A stretch of DNA of 64,000 nucleotides from JABDIY01 sp963803875 (lineage in GTDB: Bacteria; Actinomycetota; Acidimicrobiia; Acidimicrobiales; SZUA-35). The notes beneath the pieces are model-generated. The model was not told the DNA's origin and made no database searches. It saw only the letters and a list, made by a program, of their open reading frames with translations. The translations under genes were made by a program, and so were the position numbers. Position 1 is the stretch's first letter. The number at the start of each line of letters is the position of its first letter. Below are positions 1 through 9,717 of this stretch, one piece after another. The stretch spans positions 1 to 64,000 of the forward strand of contig CAWDOA010000012.1 of the NCBI GenBank assembly GCA_963803875.1. The letters run 5' to 3'.

Positions 1-630
1 GATCGACCAAGTAGTCAACGATGGCAGGATGGGCCATCCCGGCATAGGTGCCACGAAGGTTTTCAGGAACATCGGGATGGCGTTGCGTCATACCCTTGAC
101 GTGGGCTTCGTACAACACGGTATCGGTCCGGGGCTGCCGGGGCGGACGATCAACACCCCAGTCGAAGAACGGACTGACCACGACCGAACGCGGAACGAAA
201 TCCTTGCTGTCGCCAACGTGCATTTCGTCGATGTTTCCCCCTCGCGATGGTCGAAGACATCCCGCACGAACTGGACCTCGCCCTCTATTGCCTTGGCGTA
301 CGGGTCGAGCATCAGTTTGTTGGGGTTGAAGCGCAGACCCCGAGCCGGATCCCACGGGCCATGTGCCCTAAATCCGTATCGCTGACCTGGGCCAACACCG
401 GGCATGTAGCCGTGGAAACAGTATGCGGTGACTTCTGGCAGTTCGACCCGGGTTTCGGAATCGTCATCGTCGAAAGGCGCAACTCGACCGATTGTGCGTC
501 CTCGGCGAGGAAAAACGGCGAAATTTGTGCCCGATCCATCCAGGGTCGCGCCGAGGGGATAGCCCACGCCGGGCCACATTTTGCCATGTTCACACCGTAC
601 TATCGGCAACCCGGCTGGGAATTCGTTCAT
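1..630 (-). CDS. glgX: Glycogen debranching enzyme GlgX/TreX, N-terminal part, frameshifted
   Basis: This is the N-terminal third of an isoamylase-type debranching enzyme that cleaves alpha-1,6 branches of glycogen. The window edge cuts off the catalytic barrel. The CBM48-like start reads MWPGVGYPLGATLDGSGTNF, followed by PGQRYGFRAHGPWDP and NPNKLMLDPYAKA. In another frame come SPFFDWGVDRPP, LYEAHVKGMT and LRGTYAGMAHPA, all hallmarks of GlgX. Three indels interrupt the frame: an extra base near 512, a missing T in a T-run near 472, and a missing G in a G-run near 238. Repairing them gives one uninterrupted protein. All three lie in or beside short homopolymers, so sequencing error is likelier than pseudogenisation. 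The start at 630 (ATG) is a choice; a GTG at 663 is in frame. Family identity is near certain. Confidence 0.85.
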
Positions 631-755
631 AGGGATTATCAGCCGGATTGGGGCGAAGGACACAGCCGAATCCGGTCTCGGATCGACAGAACGAGGTGGA
701 GAACGGTGCAGTCTCCCATGTTGCCCTACCGTAAGGTGCCGATGATGGGAATCGC

Positions 756-1694
756 ATGAGCCACGCCGCCGATCCGCCCAGTCTGCAGTGTGCTTTTCAG
801 CCCCAAGAGTGGCCCACTTGCGCCAAGCGACCCCGATGACGCTAACGGCTGCCGATATCGACGAACTCAGAGGGATAAACGTCGATTGGACATGGCCGAG
901 GTCGAGCGGGTGTTCCTCCCGATGAGTCGCCTCTTGAACCTCTACGTGGCTGGTTCACAATCGTTGTATCGAGCAAGCGCCACCTTCCTGGGCGAGATGC
1001 CGCACAAGGTTCCCTTCGTCATAGGTATTGCAGGCTCGGTCGCGGTTCGGGAAGTCCACCACGGCCCGCGTGCTTCAAGCATTGCTGGGTCGCTGGCCCG
1101 ACCATCCCAAGGTCGACCTTGTCACCACCGATGGGTTCCTGTGGCCCAACGCAGTGCTGGAACGTCGCGGGATCATGGACCGCAAGGGATTTCCCGAATC
1201 GTATGACCGACGCCGGCTTGTCCGGTTCATGGCTGAGATCAAGAGCGGTGCAGACGAGGTTCGAGCGCCCGTGTACTCCCACCTGGTCTATGACCGCACC
1301 GATCAAGAGGTGGTCATCCGTCGCCCGGACATCGTGATTGTGGAAGGACTGAACGTTCTTGCAGACCGGGCAGGTGGACGACATGAACCCGGTCTTCGTT
1401 TCGGATTATTTCGACTTCTCGATCTACGTGGACGCAGAAGTGCGACATTCAAGACTGGTACGTGGAACGTTTCTTCACCCTGCGGGAAACCGCATTCCGC
1501 AATCCCAAGAGTTACTTCCGCAAATACGGTGATCTCACTGACGTCGAAGCAACCACCACCGCCACCTCGATCTGGAAGTCCATCGACGGAAAAACCTGGT
1601 GGAGAACATCCTCCCAACTCGGTCACGAGCCGATTTGATCATCCGGAAGGGTTCGGACCACCGAACTGTCGAGGTTGAACTGCGTCGGCAGTAG
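756..1694 (+). CDS. coaA: Pantothenate kinase CoaA (type I), frameshifted
   Basis: CoaA phosphorylates pantothenate with ATP, the first and regulated step of coenzyme A synthesis in the cytosol. When frames are joined the protein reads from an N-terminal MTLTAADIDELRG segment through MSRLLNLYVAGSQSLY to the P-loop GIAGSVAVGKSTTARVLQ. It continues with VDLVTTDGFLWPN, the GFPESYD motif, IVIVEGLNVLQ, SDYFDFSIYVDAE and the C-terminal NLVENILPTRSRADLI. About six indels are needed: near 809, 889, 1045, 1358, 1444 and 1592, the last in an A-run. The ATG at 756 gives a 310-residue-class protein as expected for the family. It diverges from glgX. All conserved blocks survive, which argues for base-calling errors in a poorly covered stretch. 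Confidence 0.88.
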
Positions 1695-1700
1695 ATTCCT

Positions 1701-1944
1701 TCACAGCCAGATCGACACGACGAGGCCAGCGGTGCAGTCGAGGTCGATGACGTCTGCCGCCCCCGTTTCCGAGGAAACGTCGGGCGGTCCTGGTGCCGGA
1801 ATCGGTCGGATTCACCGCAACGCACCCCCAAGTCTTAATCGGGCGCCCACAGGCCGCGGTGTTCCACCAGGCAGACGAGCAGGTCGAAGACCTGAGCTCC
1901 ACATGGACCTCGGGTCCGCCCCGGCGAAGGACGAGTCGCGTCAC
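1701..1944 (-). pseudogene. Possible small gene in broken frames, unrecognised
   Basis: This 246-base gap lies between coaA and the DUF3160 gene. A GTG at 1944 overlaps the DUF3160 stop as GTGA on the minus strand, a common translational-coupling arrangement. From it one frame reads VTRLVLRRGGPEVHVEL. A second frame continues with VFDLLVCLVEHRGLWAPD, which faintly resembles a winged-helix response-regulator core. No single frame stays open. Given the indel density of this end of the window, a short coupled gene broken by errors is possible. I do not recognise a family, and chance is a real alternative. Confidence 0.2.
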
Positions 1945-4396
1945 AGCGAGTTCGCAGTTGTGGGATCGAACGTTTCTTCGCACGGGATCCCGTCGCCGTC
2001 GGCGTCCATCCGGTCCGGCGTTCCTTCGAGCATCCAATAGGCGATCGCTGTCCGGTAGCCGGCGGGATCATCTGGCAGATCCAGGGCCGAACAGCTCAGT
2101 CCGCTGCCAAAGATCCTGGCGTCGGCCAGAAACGCCTCGACCTCGTCGGGGGGATAGACAGTTTCGCACGGGATGCCGTTGCGGTCGGCGTCCATCCGGT
2201 CCGGGACACCTTCAGAGAGCCAATACGCCGCAGCGGAGGCGAAATCGCCGCCCCTGGCTGCGAGGTCACGGCAGAACAGACCCGACTCGAACTTCCCGGC
2301 CGGCGGTGCTTGATCCGCCCGCGAAGACGTTCTGCCACGCAGGGCGGGCCGGAGCCTTGCCGCCGTCGAGCATGGCCCGCCACTCCTCGTCGGTGAGTCG
2401 TTGTTCGTTCCAGAATTCGTAGTAGGAGTAGACACCGCCGGCTGCGACCTGGAATCGGCCGTCGTCGTTGGGCACGAGCACGAAGAGATCGTCGATGTAG
2501 CCGGTGCCCAGTTCGAGGACCGCGTCGGCGTTGCGCATGACATCGGCGACGAGGGCGGCGTAGGAGTCCGGTCCGCTTTCGAAATCGAACTCCAGATCCG
2601 ACGTTCGGATCCAGAATCCCTCCAGGGCCGCACCGACGGCGGCCAGCCGGTCGTTGTCTTCGGCACTGATCGGTTGCCCGGCCAACTCGTCCTCGGCGAT
2701 GCCGCGGAGCCAGGAGTAGAACTCCTCGAGATCGGCCAGGAGAGCGTCGTAATCAGGTGGGAGCAGATCGCGGCTCTGGAGGCCGGTGCGCAGTAGCGCG
2801 GTCACAGCAGCCAACCGACCGAAGGCCACCGGATCGGGTTCGACCCAGTGGCGGGGCGGCACCGGCGGTTCCTCGCCGCCGCCCTCGGCCACGGCCTGCT
2901 TGGAGTACAGGATCGTGTCGTGCTTGAGCTCGGTGTAGGACCCCAAGCCCGTCTGGTGGGCCTTCGCACTCCACGCCGGGGTCTGCATGAAGTCCGGAAA
3001 GGCCGTTCCGTGGGGCTGCCACATCGGGTCGATGGCATACAACCAGGCGTCGTAGACCGTCTTGCCCCAATCGTCGATCGTGCGGCCGGCGATCAGGCCC
3101 TGCAATCCGGTGAGTTGCTCGGAATAGCCGGGGTACTCGGTGGCGCCAATGGATCGGAGTGTGTCGAGCGCCCAGTCCGAGCCGAACGCAGCGGCCACAT
3201 CGAGAGGGGTTGCCATGTTCCGCTCGGCAACGTTGGGGATCACGAGCTGGTCGAGGATGTATGAATCGATCACGAACCGGGCACCCATCACCCGAACCGA
3301 TGCCGCCTCGGGGTTGATGGCCACCGGCCGACTAGCCCGTAGATCATCAGCGACCGCTTGAAGGCTGTCCGGACCTGTCAAGGTGACGAGGTCGTCCCAT
3401 CCCGATCGCGCTTGAATCGCAGCCACAAGCTCAAAAGGCGTGTAATCATCGGCGGCTCCGACGAGGAAGGCGGTCGGCTCGTAGATCGTGCGCCATTGGT
3501 CGACCACGGTGGGATCGAGCACCAGCACTCGGCTGGCGAGCACCGCCAGTCGCAACGATGACTGTTCGAGAAGAAAGGCGTTGTTGCCCAACTGCGACAT
3601 AGCTCGGAAGTACCGCTCGAGCTCGGTGTTGCGGGTGTAGTGACCGCGAGGAGCGAACAACGAGTAGTCGGTCTTCACCGTGATGAAGTCGGAGTCGACC
3701 TCCGCGCCGATCGTGGGAGAGACCTCGACGCTGCCGGCGTCGAGCGCCAATTCCACCTCGGCCTCGGCCAGCGTGCCGATCGGACCGATATCGAGTTCGA
3801 GCAGTGTGGCTGCGGCCTCGTAGAACTGGGCAACTCGATCGGCCGGTTCTGCGAGGGCGGTGCCGGCCAGTTCGTCCCTCTGGGCTCGAGCCAGCTCGAC
3901 CAACCTGAGCAGCATCGACTCGAGTTCGGGCAGCAGGACCTGCTGCTCGGTCTCACGTAGCAGTTTGTCGAACGCCAGATGCCACACGTGATAGGCGGCG
4001 TCGGTGGTCATGAAGACCGGATGCCCGTCGTAGGCAGCGGCTTCGTACACGTGGTGGAACTGCCGGGTCGTTGCGGGGACCACCACGAAACCGTTCTGAG
4101 TGAGAGCTGTGGCGGCATCGTTGAATGCCAAGGTCTGGGCGATCCACTCGGCAACGATCACGTCGTCGAGGCTGTCCGGGTGAGCCGGTCCAGCGTAAAC
4201 AGGGCTCTGGCCCAGTAGTCCCACGGGCGTGAGACTGCCGAACGGAGCCCCCGGTTCGGGGATGAGGGTCTCAGCGGCCGTGGTGGTTGGCCCAGCCGTG
4301 GTCGTGGGCTGGTCACCATCTGCGCTCTCTGGAGTTGACGTGCACGCCGGCTGCAGCAATGACCAGCACCAACAAAGCGACACCTGGCTTGAACAT
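1941..4396 (-). CDS. DUF3160 lipoprotein with two C-terminal Excalibur domains, two frameshifts
   Basis: This is a large exported protein of unknown function. Its core, about 650 residues, is DUF3160: it has TTDAAYHVWHLAFDKLL, YTRNTELERYFRAMSQLG and, near the C-terminus, GGVYSYYEFWNEQRLTDEEW. A Thr-rich linker (TTTAGPTTTAAE) follows the N-terminus. The long frame opens at 4452 without a signal peptide. Dropping one G near 4340 joins MFKPGVALLVLVIAAA to CTSTPES, a good lipobox, so I place the start at 4396. Near 2296 a second indel ends the frame early. Beyond it the next frame continues with two Excalibur-type calcium-binding motifs, PDRMDADRNGIPCE and PDRMDADGDGIPCE. The corrected protein would be a surface lipoprotein. 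DUF3160 and Excalibur are recognised; the role is unknown. Confidence 0.75.
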
Positions 4397-4471
4397 GATG
4401 GACCGACCTTCCCGTCGCTGCCGTTTTCGGTCACTGTAGATCCATTGAGCATGCGCTTCGCAGCAGGCTGG

Positions 4472-5956
4472 TCAGCCGGCTGACTGGTCCCTGAGAATCA
4501 AGGGTTCGGTCAGTCCGTCGCCGTCGAGGTCGGCGCAGCGCGGCTGTCCCGGCCCCGCCAGCTCCGGCCCGGTGTCGAACCCGAACCCGTTCCAAGCCCA
4601 GGCGCTCGTGGCGATCGGGGTGGAATCGTCCAGTGAGTTGTGGACGATGGCGATCGAACGGTCGCAGGCCTCGATGGCCGAGACCGGCATCAGCACCGTG
4701 CCCGCCACCCAGACCTCGTCGAGGTCGTCCGGGTCGTACACGCCAACGTGGGCGCTGCGCCCGAGCCGATCCTGCCACCGGATCTCGGGGTGGAGGCTGC
4801 TGAAGGGCGTGACCTTGTGGGGTCGTCGAAACGAGGCGACCACATCGACGCTTCCGTCACCGGTGATGTCGCCCCGAGCTGCTGCGATCAGATCGCCGTG
4901 TGGGAAGGTCGACACCAGCGTCGCCGTGGTCGGTGCCGGTTGGAGCGGACGGATCACAGACCACCAGGCGTCATCCAACCAACCGGCCGGGCCTTCCGGT
5001 GCCTGCCACTCGACGAACTCGACCCGACGATCGGGGTGCCGGGTGATCGCCACCCGGTAGGCGATGATCCCGTCGCGGTCGGCGAGCAGTTCGAGTGCAG
5101 CTCCGGTCGTCCGGTCCGGTCCGGCCTGGTCGAACAGGAAGTTCCCGAGCGATGTAGCTGCGACGGTCGGCCGATCGCCGACCAAGGTCATGACCGGCTG
5201 AATCACATGTGCACCGTGTCCCCAGACCACGTCGGCTCCAGCGGCAGCGGCAGCCTCTGCGATCTCGACCATCTGTGGATCGTTGACCGGCAGATACTCG
5301 GCGCCGCCGTGAACCGACACAATGGTCAGATCAGCGTCGTTGGCCAGAACGCTGATTGTGTCGGCGCTCGTCACGGGATCCCACGCCATGACGCCGGGTG
5401 CCGATCCGGCCACCAGGCCAACTCCGGTGGCATCGAAAGCGAGAAAACCGATCCGGAGGTCCCCGACTGCGAGCCGCACTGGTTCGGCGGCGCCGACCGA
5501 ATCCGATCCGGCCCCGACCGTTGTCATGCCTGCAGCACGGATCGCCTCGAGCGTGTCGACGACACCATCGGGTCCGGCATCGCCGGCGTGGTTGTTTGGC
5601 AGCGACACCAGATCGAACCCAGCGCCGGCAAGCACGACTGCTGCGGCTGGGTCGGCGACGAGCACGTTGTCGCCCGACCGCACTGGAGCGCTGGTCGTGA
5701 GCGGAGACTCCAAGTTGGCGGCGGCGATGTCGGCATCGGCGAGGAGATGGCGGACCGAGGCGAAAACATCGTCGCCATCGCGCTCGATCGCTGTGGCAAT
5801 CCCCCGGCCGAGCATCACATCACCCACCAGAGTGATGCGGATCGTCGGCGACTGAACCGCCTGGGTGCTGGCCACCGAGGGTGTTGTCGATTGCGGAGCG
5901 CCGACGCAGCCGGGGACGAAGACGAGCCAGGACAGCACGACAGTCGACCATTTCAT
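4472..5956 (-). CDS. CapA-family metallophosphatase-like lipoprotein with FG-GAP-like tail
   Basis: This is a 494-residue protein of the CapA/PgsA poly-gamma-glutamate capsule family, a calcineurin-like fold acting outside the membrane. The start at 5956 gives a lipoprotein signal, MKWSTVVLSWLVFVPGC; the frame is open further upstream without one. The core carries ITLVGDVMLGRGI, AAANLESPLT, SLPNNHAGDAG, VVWGHGAHVIQP and TSLGNFLFDQ, all family signatures. After about residue 370 the sequence changes to Asp-rich loops, GDITGDGSVDVV and ADLDGDGLTEP, typical of FG-GAP/VCBS calcium-binding repeats. The family has been linked to polymer handling, but substrate and reaction here are unknown. It sits directly upstream of the DUF3160 gene on the same strand, so the two exported proteins may be co-transcribed. 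Confidence 0.83.
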   Translation of the reverse strand: MKWSTVVLSWLVFVPGCVGAPQSTTPSVASTQAVQSPTIRITLVGDVMLGRGIATAIERDGDDVFASVRHLLADADIAAANLESPLTTSAPVRSGDNVLVADPAAAVVLAGAGFDLVSLPNNHAGDAGPDGVVDTLEAIRAAGMTTVGAGSDSVGAAEPVRLAVGDLRIGFLAFDATGVGLVAGSAPGVMAWDPVTSADTISVLANDADLTIVSVHGGAEYLPVNDPQMVEIAEAAAAAGADVVWGHGAHVIQPVMTLVGDRPTVAATSLGNFLFDQAGPDRTTGAALELLADRDGIIAYRVAITRHPDRRVEFVEWQAPEGPAGWLDDAWWSVIRPLQPAPTTATLVSTFPHGDLIAAARGDITGDGSVDVVASFRRPHKVTPFSSLHPEIRWQDRLGRSAHVGVYDPDDLDEVWVAGTVLMPVSAIEACDRSIAIVHNSLDDSTPIATSAWAWNGFGFDTGPELAGPGQPRCADLDGDGLTEPLILRDQSAG

Positions 5957-6062
5957 GGGCTCCAGTGTTGCGCCATCGGTGTCGGCCCGGGCCCTATGCG
6001 ACAGAATCAGGGAAACCCTGGGCAGTGGCGGCCGATCGATACCGTCCCTAGGCTGATCGCCG

Positions 6063-6929
6063 ATGATCGACCTCGCCACCGCCGACTTCCTGTTGCAGTG
6101 GGCGGCAGGCGGCATGTTGTTCTGCTGGGTCACCACCCGGCGCCGTCAGATTTCAATCGGGTATGGATGGACGGTTCGTGGAACCTATCTGGCGATCGCC
6201 CTGCTCGGGCTCGCGGCCGGTCTCGCCTTTGGAATCAACCCTGTCAGGGAGGCCAGCACAGCTGCGGTCGCTGCCGTCACAGCTATCGCTCTCGGTCAAA
6301 GCTGGATCAGGCGCAGCGTTGGGGTGCGTGGTCAGAACAAGGTCGCCGAAGCCCGATCAGCCCGGGTCTCAGCTATGACGGGAATCGACCGGGCGGAAAC
6401 CAGCAAGGCTGGTGAAGGGCCCGAGTTCGACCCTCGACTCGATCTGGCGGCAGCGCTGGTCGGCATCCCGGGGATCATTGCCGCTGGGATCGCAGCCGGC
6501 GACAGCCCATTGTTGCTCGTGGCCCGGATGATTGCCGGGGCAGCGCTCCTCGGAGTGGTCACCGACGCCATGCTTCTGGGCCACTGGTATCTGGTTCAAC
6601 CGGGCATGAGTCGAGAACCCCTGAACGAACTGGTTCGCTGGACCGGCCTTCTATGGGTACCCCACACGGTGCTGTTTCTGGTGCCGACCGGCATGATCAG
6701 CGCGCTGGACGGCACAATCCAGGACGGCTACGACGGAATGCTCGGGTACTTCTGGGTCGGATGCGTTGTCGCAACAATCGTGCTGGTTTTCGTCACGATG
6801 GCAGCGCTCAGAGAGAAGCAGTACAGCGCCGTGATGGCCGCAACCGGGCTGCTCTACTTGGCGATCCTCACAGCCTTCGGCATGGATCTGGTGGCGCGGG
6901 CCATTCTCGCGATCGGCGAGTCGGTCTGA
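6063..6929 (+). CDS. Multi-pass membrane protein, unknown
   Basis: I do not recognise this 288-residue protein. It has about eight hydrophobic stretches likely to span the membrane, for example LLQWAAGGMLFCWV near residue 10, TYLAIALLGLAAGLAF near 41, and GCVVATIVLVFVTMAAL near 238. A hydrophilic loop of about 35 residues (roughly 88-122) separates the first three from the rest. The final segments include YSAVMAATGLLYLAIL. It diverges from the CapA-like gene by about 100 bases and converges on the M24 peptidase. No catalytic motif or transporter signature is visible. Confidence 0.75.
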   Translation: MIDLATADFLLQWAAGGMLFCWVTTRRRQISIGYGWTVRGTYLAIALLGLAAGLAFGINPVREASTAAVAAVTAIALGQSWIRRSVGVRGQNKVAEARSARVSAMTGIDRAETSKAGEGPEFDPRLDLAAALVGIPGIIAAGIAAGDSPLLLVARMIAGAALLGVVTDAMLLGHWYLVQPGMSREPLNELVRWTGLLWVPHTVLFLVPTGMISALDGTIQDGYDGMLGYFWVGCVVATIVLVFVTMAALREKQYSAVMAATGLLYLAILTAFGMDLVARAILAIGESV

Positions 6930-6942
6930 GCGAACACGCTCG

Positions 6943-8058
6943 TTACGCCTCCACGATGGCGAGATCACGGCTGCTGTTGTTCAGACGCCGCGGGCCGTCA
7001 TGGGTGGCAACAACGATGTCCTCGATGCGAGCACCCCACTTGCCCGCTACGTAGAACCCCGGTTCGACACTGAATGCGTTGCCCGCCACAATCGGCTTTG
7101 TGTTGCCGGCGACGAGATACGGATCCTCGTGGGCCTCGACCCCGATTCCATGTCCCAGGCGATGCAGAAAGTACTCCCCCAGCCCAGCTTCGGCCAGGAC
7201 GGCTCGAGCCGCGTGATCTACGTCCTCAGCGGACGTTCCCACACACGCTGCCTGAAACCCAGCCTCTTGAGCACTGCGCAGGACGTCATAGGCTTCCTGA
7301 TACTCTGCCGGCGGTTCTCCGGTGAACACCATTCGGGTCGTATCCGAGCAGTAGCCGGGGTTCCCGGCCGGCTCAGCCGTGGTGCCGCCGAAGTCGAACA
7401 ACACCGGCTCGTCAGCCTGGATGATCCGACTCCCGGTGTCGTGGTGCGGACTGGACGAATTCGGCCCCGACCCGACGATGCAGAAGTTCACCTTGAGATG
7501 ACCGTGCTCGAGAATGCGGGCCCGAATGTCGGCTCCAACCGCGGCCTCGGAGCGGCCGACGAGAGGGATCTCGCCCCGTTGAAGCTGTCCGGCGATGACG
7601 TCTACGCCAGCGCCGGCTCGGGCCAGAGACTCGATCTCGATTTGATCTTTGGTCGCACGAAGCGGCCCGAGAACAGCACCGGCGTTGGTCCACGACGCAG
7701 CACCGAGTCGGCTCTGTAGCCCAACGAGAAACCGACTCCACGTGTGATCACCAATAGCCAATCGACCCGACCCCGCCCCTCCGAGCGCCTTGGCCACAAG
7801 CTCGATCGGATCGTCGGTCTCGTCCCACGGGGCCAGGCTCATCAGTTGCTCATTGTCTACAACCCGTTCGGTTTCGAACCGGGGCACAACCAGAGTCGGA
7901 TCGCCGTCGGAGGTGACCACAAGCATCGTGAGCCGTTCCTGGGCGGTCGCCGCAAACCCGGTGAGCCATGGCAAATCGGGACCTACGGAAAGCAGGACGG
8001 CATCGACCTCCTCGGCTTTCATTGACGCACGGACTCGCTCTACGCGATCGGTAAACAC
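6943..8058 (-). CDS. M24-family metallopeptidase (Xaa-Pro aminopeptidase-like)
   Basis: This is a 371-residue aminopeptidase P/prolidase-type enzyme, a dinuclear metal hydrolase that probably removes N-terminal residues next to proline. The creatinase-like N-domain covers about residues 1-130 and contains PDLPWLTGFAAT. The pita-bread catalytic domain has all five metal-ligand sites: FDFGG (Asp), CSDTTR (Asp), HRLGHGIGVEAHE (His), FSVEPGFYV (Glu) and ARIEDIV (Glu). The upstream SSPHHDTGSR histidines are also present. Length is normal for the family and the gene looks intact. Substrate specificity between dipeptidase and aminopeptidase cannot be told from sequence. Confidence 0.9.
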   Translation of the reverse strand: MFTDRVERVRASMKAEEVDAVLLSVGPDLPWLTGFAATAQERLTMLVVTSDGDPTLVVPRFETERVVDNEQLMSLAPWDETDDPIELVAKALGGAGSGRLAIGDHTWSRFLVGLQSRLGAASWTNAGAVLGPLRATKDQIEIESLARAGAGVDVIAGQLQRGEIPLVGRSEAAVGADIRARILEHGHLKVNFCIVGSGPNSSSPHHDTGSRIIQADEPVLFDFGGTTAEPAGNPGYCSDTTRMVFTGEPPAEYQEAYDVLRSAQEAGFQAACVGTSAEDVDHAARAVLAEAGLGEYFLHRLGHGIGVEAHEDPYLVAGNTKPIVAGNAFSVEPGFYVAGKWGARIEDIVVATHDGPRRLNNSSRDLAIVEA

Positions 8059-8115
8059 ATGGGCGACAGTACCCGTTCAGCTTGAGTTCCCGAAGATCCG
8101 GCCGATTGAAGAGCC

Positions 8116-8817
8116 ATGACCCTCCCGGTGCCTGAACTCACTGCGGCGAACGATCGCCTCCGCCAACGCATAGACACCAGCACTCGGCGTCTGCGGAGTC
8201 GGCTTCGGGTTATTGCCGATGCACACGACCTCCAGCGATCGGACCTCACGCGCACAAGACGAGACCTCCGCAAGCTTCGCCACGACGGATGTGAACCGTC
8301 GCCGAGCGAGTTCTGGCAAACGACGGCCGAACCAATGGCCGCGATGCTCGTGAACACCTCGGTTGCGGCTATCGACGACGAACTGATCAACGTTGACGAT
8401 GCCATCCATCGCTTCTCTGAATCCGTGCGCATCATCAATCGTTCGAGAAGCACACATATCACCGCTGCTCAGGTGCGCCAGATCCTGGAGACCGAGCTCA
8501 CGGCCCTCGAGGAATGTGCGGCATCCACCGACGGCATCAACGCCCTGGCAAATCGGTGGTCGACCCAACTCCGACGGGCAGCATGGCGCCGTCAGGCCCA
8601 CATCTTGATGTTCCGGTCCACCGCCGAAGCCGATGCGATCATCGGGCAAGCGCAGGTTGCGTTGGTGGAGGAATGTCCCTGGGCCCACACCGACCGCTTG
8701 TTGTCAGCATTTGAACTGGGCCATGCCGACATACGGACTCACCTCGTTGACCGGATAGCCGAGGTAGGCACCCTGTCACCTGTGACAGTAAATCGACGCC
8801 GCACCGTTACAGCCTGA
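8116..8817 (+). CDS. Hypothetical protein, basic helical N-terminus
   Basis: I recognise no family in this 233-residue protein. The first 55 residues are rich in Arg and Leu (RRLRSRLRVIADAHDL, RTRRDLRKLRHDG), suggesting a basic helix or coiled coil that might contact nucleic acid. The middle is predicted helical, and the C-terminus ends in NRRRTVTA. No signal peptide or membrane segment is seen. The gene diverges from the M24 peptidase and converges on the MaoC gene, leaving only three bases between stops. An antisense open frame at 8077-8688 covers the same DNA, but the plus-strand frame fits the gap between neighbours better. Confidence 0.55.
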   Translation: MTLPVPELTAANDRLRQRIDTSTRRLRSRLRVIADAHDLQRSDLTRTRRDLRKLRHDGCEPSPSEFWQTTAEPMAAMLVNTSVAAIDDELINVDDAIHRFSESVRIINRSRSTHITAAQVRQILETELTALEECAASTDGINALANRWSTQLRRAAWRRQAHILMFRSTAEADAIIGQAQVALVEECPWAHTDRLLSAFELGHADIRTHLVDRIAEVGTLSPVTVNRRRTVTA

Positions 8818-8820
8818 GCG

Positions 8821-9297
8821 CTACGCGAAGACGAGACGGCCGATCCACTCGGCGATCAGAGCCGGCTTTTCCTGTCCCTCGATCTCCACGACCATGTTGC
8901 GGGTTTCGTCGACCGAATTCCCTTTGAGAGCGACATCGATCGTTTGGGCGGTGGCTCGAATCCGCGATCCGGTTGGGACCGGGTTGATGAAACGAACCTT
9001 GTTCATTCCGTAGTTGACCCCCATCAGAAGGCCGCTCAGATCAGGCGGGTTTTCGTCCTTGATGCTCTCGCTGAGCTTCACGAGCATTGAAAGGGTGAGG
9101 AATCCGTGAGCAATAGTGCCGCCAAAGGGCGTGGCCGCAGCCTGCTCGGGGTCGATATGAATGAACTGGTGATCAAGGGTGGCATCGGCGAAGGCGTTGA
9201 TCCGTTCCTGACTGATTTCAAACCAGTCACCGGCCACGGGCTCGGCCCCGATCCTCTCTCGCAGTGCTTGGGCTACTCGTTCTGCATTCTCGCTCAT
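8821..9297 (-). CDS. MaoC-like (R)-hydratase
   Basis: This 158-residue single hot-dog domain protein probably hydrates trans-2-enoyl-CoA to (R)-3-hydroxyacyl-CoA. The hydratase 2 motif is clear: FADATLDHQFIHIDPEQA, with the catalytic Asp and His, followed by FGGTIAHGFLTLSM. Length matches the single-domain bacterial MaoC family. The start GTG/ATG at 9297 gives MSENAERVAQ, typical for these proteins. No fatty-acid genes are adjacent, so its physiological substrate is unknown. Confidence 0.88.
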   Translation of the reverse strand: MSENAERVAQALRERIGAEPVAGDWFEISQERINAFADATLDHQFIHIDPEQAAATPFGGTIAHGFLTLSMLVKLSESIKDENPPDLSGLLMGVNYGMNKVRFINPVPTGSRIRATAQTIDVALKGNSVDETRNMVVEIEGQEKPALIAEWIGRLVFA

Positions 9298-9378
9298 TGT
9301 CCGAGGTTACCCAGCCAGGGCCGTTCGCCGGAAAACGCACTCGGTAGATGGCCGGGGCGAAACCGTACACTCGTCTCG

Positions 9379-9627
9379 GTGAATCCGATCGGCATTGCGC
9401 TCCTGCTTGTGGGATACATGCTGGTTGTTCCGATCGCCAGCAGAATGCGGCACGTTGTAACAAGCCAGAACCGGCTCGCCCTCAGCGGCCATCAGTTCGG
9501 GATTCTGGTTGTGTGTCTCGGTTGGATGGTCGGAGGGCGGGTGCCGTTGATCTGGATCCATCTCCTCTGGGCGGTTGTGGCCGTTGTCTGGTTCAACTGG
9601 TACGGCACCAGCACTCCGGATCCGTGA
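9379..9627 (+). CDS. Small membrane protein, 82 residues
   Basis: A GTG at 9379 opens an 82-residue frame beginning MNPIGIALLLVGYMLVV, with a first transmembrane segment at once. Two more hydrophobic stretches follow, FGILVVCLGWMVGG and WIHLLWAVVAVVWFNW. The frame is open further upstream, but that part is antisense to the MaoC gene and hydrophilic, so the short form is preferred. No family is recognised. It lies on the same strand as, and about 90 bases upstream of, the lipoate gene. Confidence 0.5.
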   Translation: MNPIGIALLLVGYMLVVPIASRMRHVVTSQNRLALSGHQFGILVVCLGWMVGGRVPLIWIHLLWAVVAVVWFNWYGTSTPDP

Positions 9628-9717
9628 CACCGCCGCACCACCAGGTCGGAGCTAGATCGGACCGTGGAGGTACGATGGACCCCGGAACTCGTCCGACCGA
9701 ATCGCAGCAAGGAGTCC

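Noticed and set aside
1..20. Start of the window at GATC read as a cloning-site boundary
   Set aside because: A four-base match at one position is expected by chance and cannot be tested here.
4640..6415. 591-residue open frame on the plus strand
   Set aside because: It is antisense to the CapA-like gene and spans its divergent start; low-complexity, Arg/Gly/His-rich composition is typical of a shadow frame.
8077..8688. 203-residue minus-strand frame
   Set aside because: Competes with the plus-strand hypothetical; it would overlap the M24 gene region and shows no family signal, so the plus-strand frame was kept.
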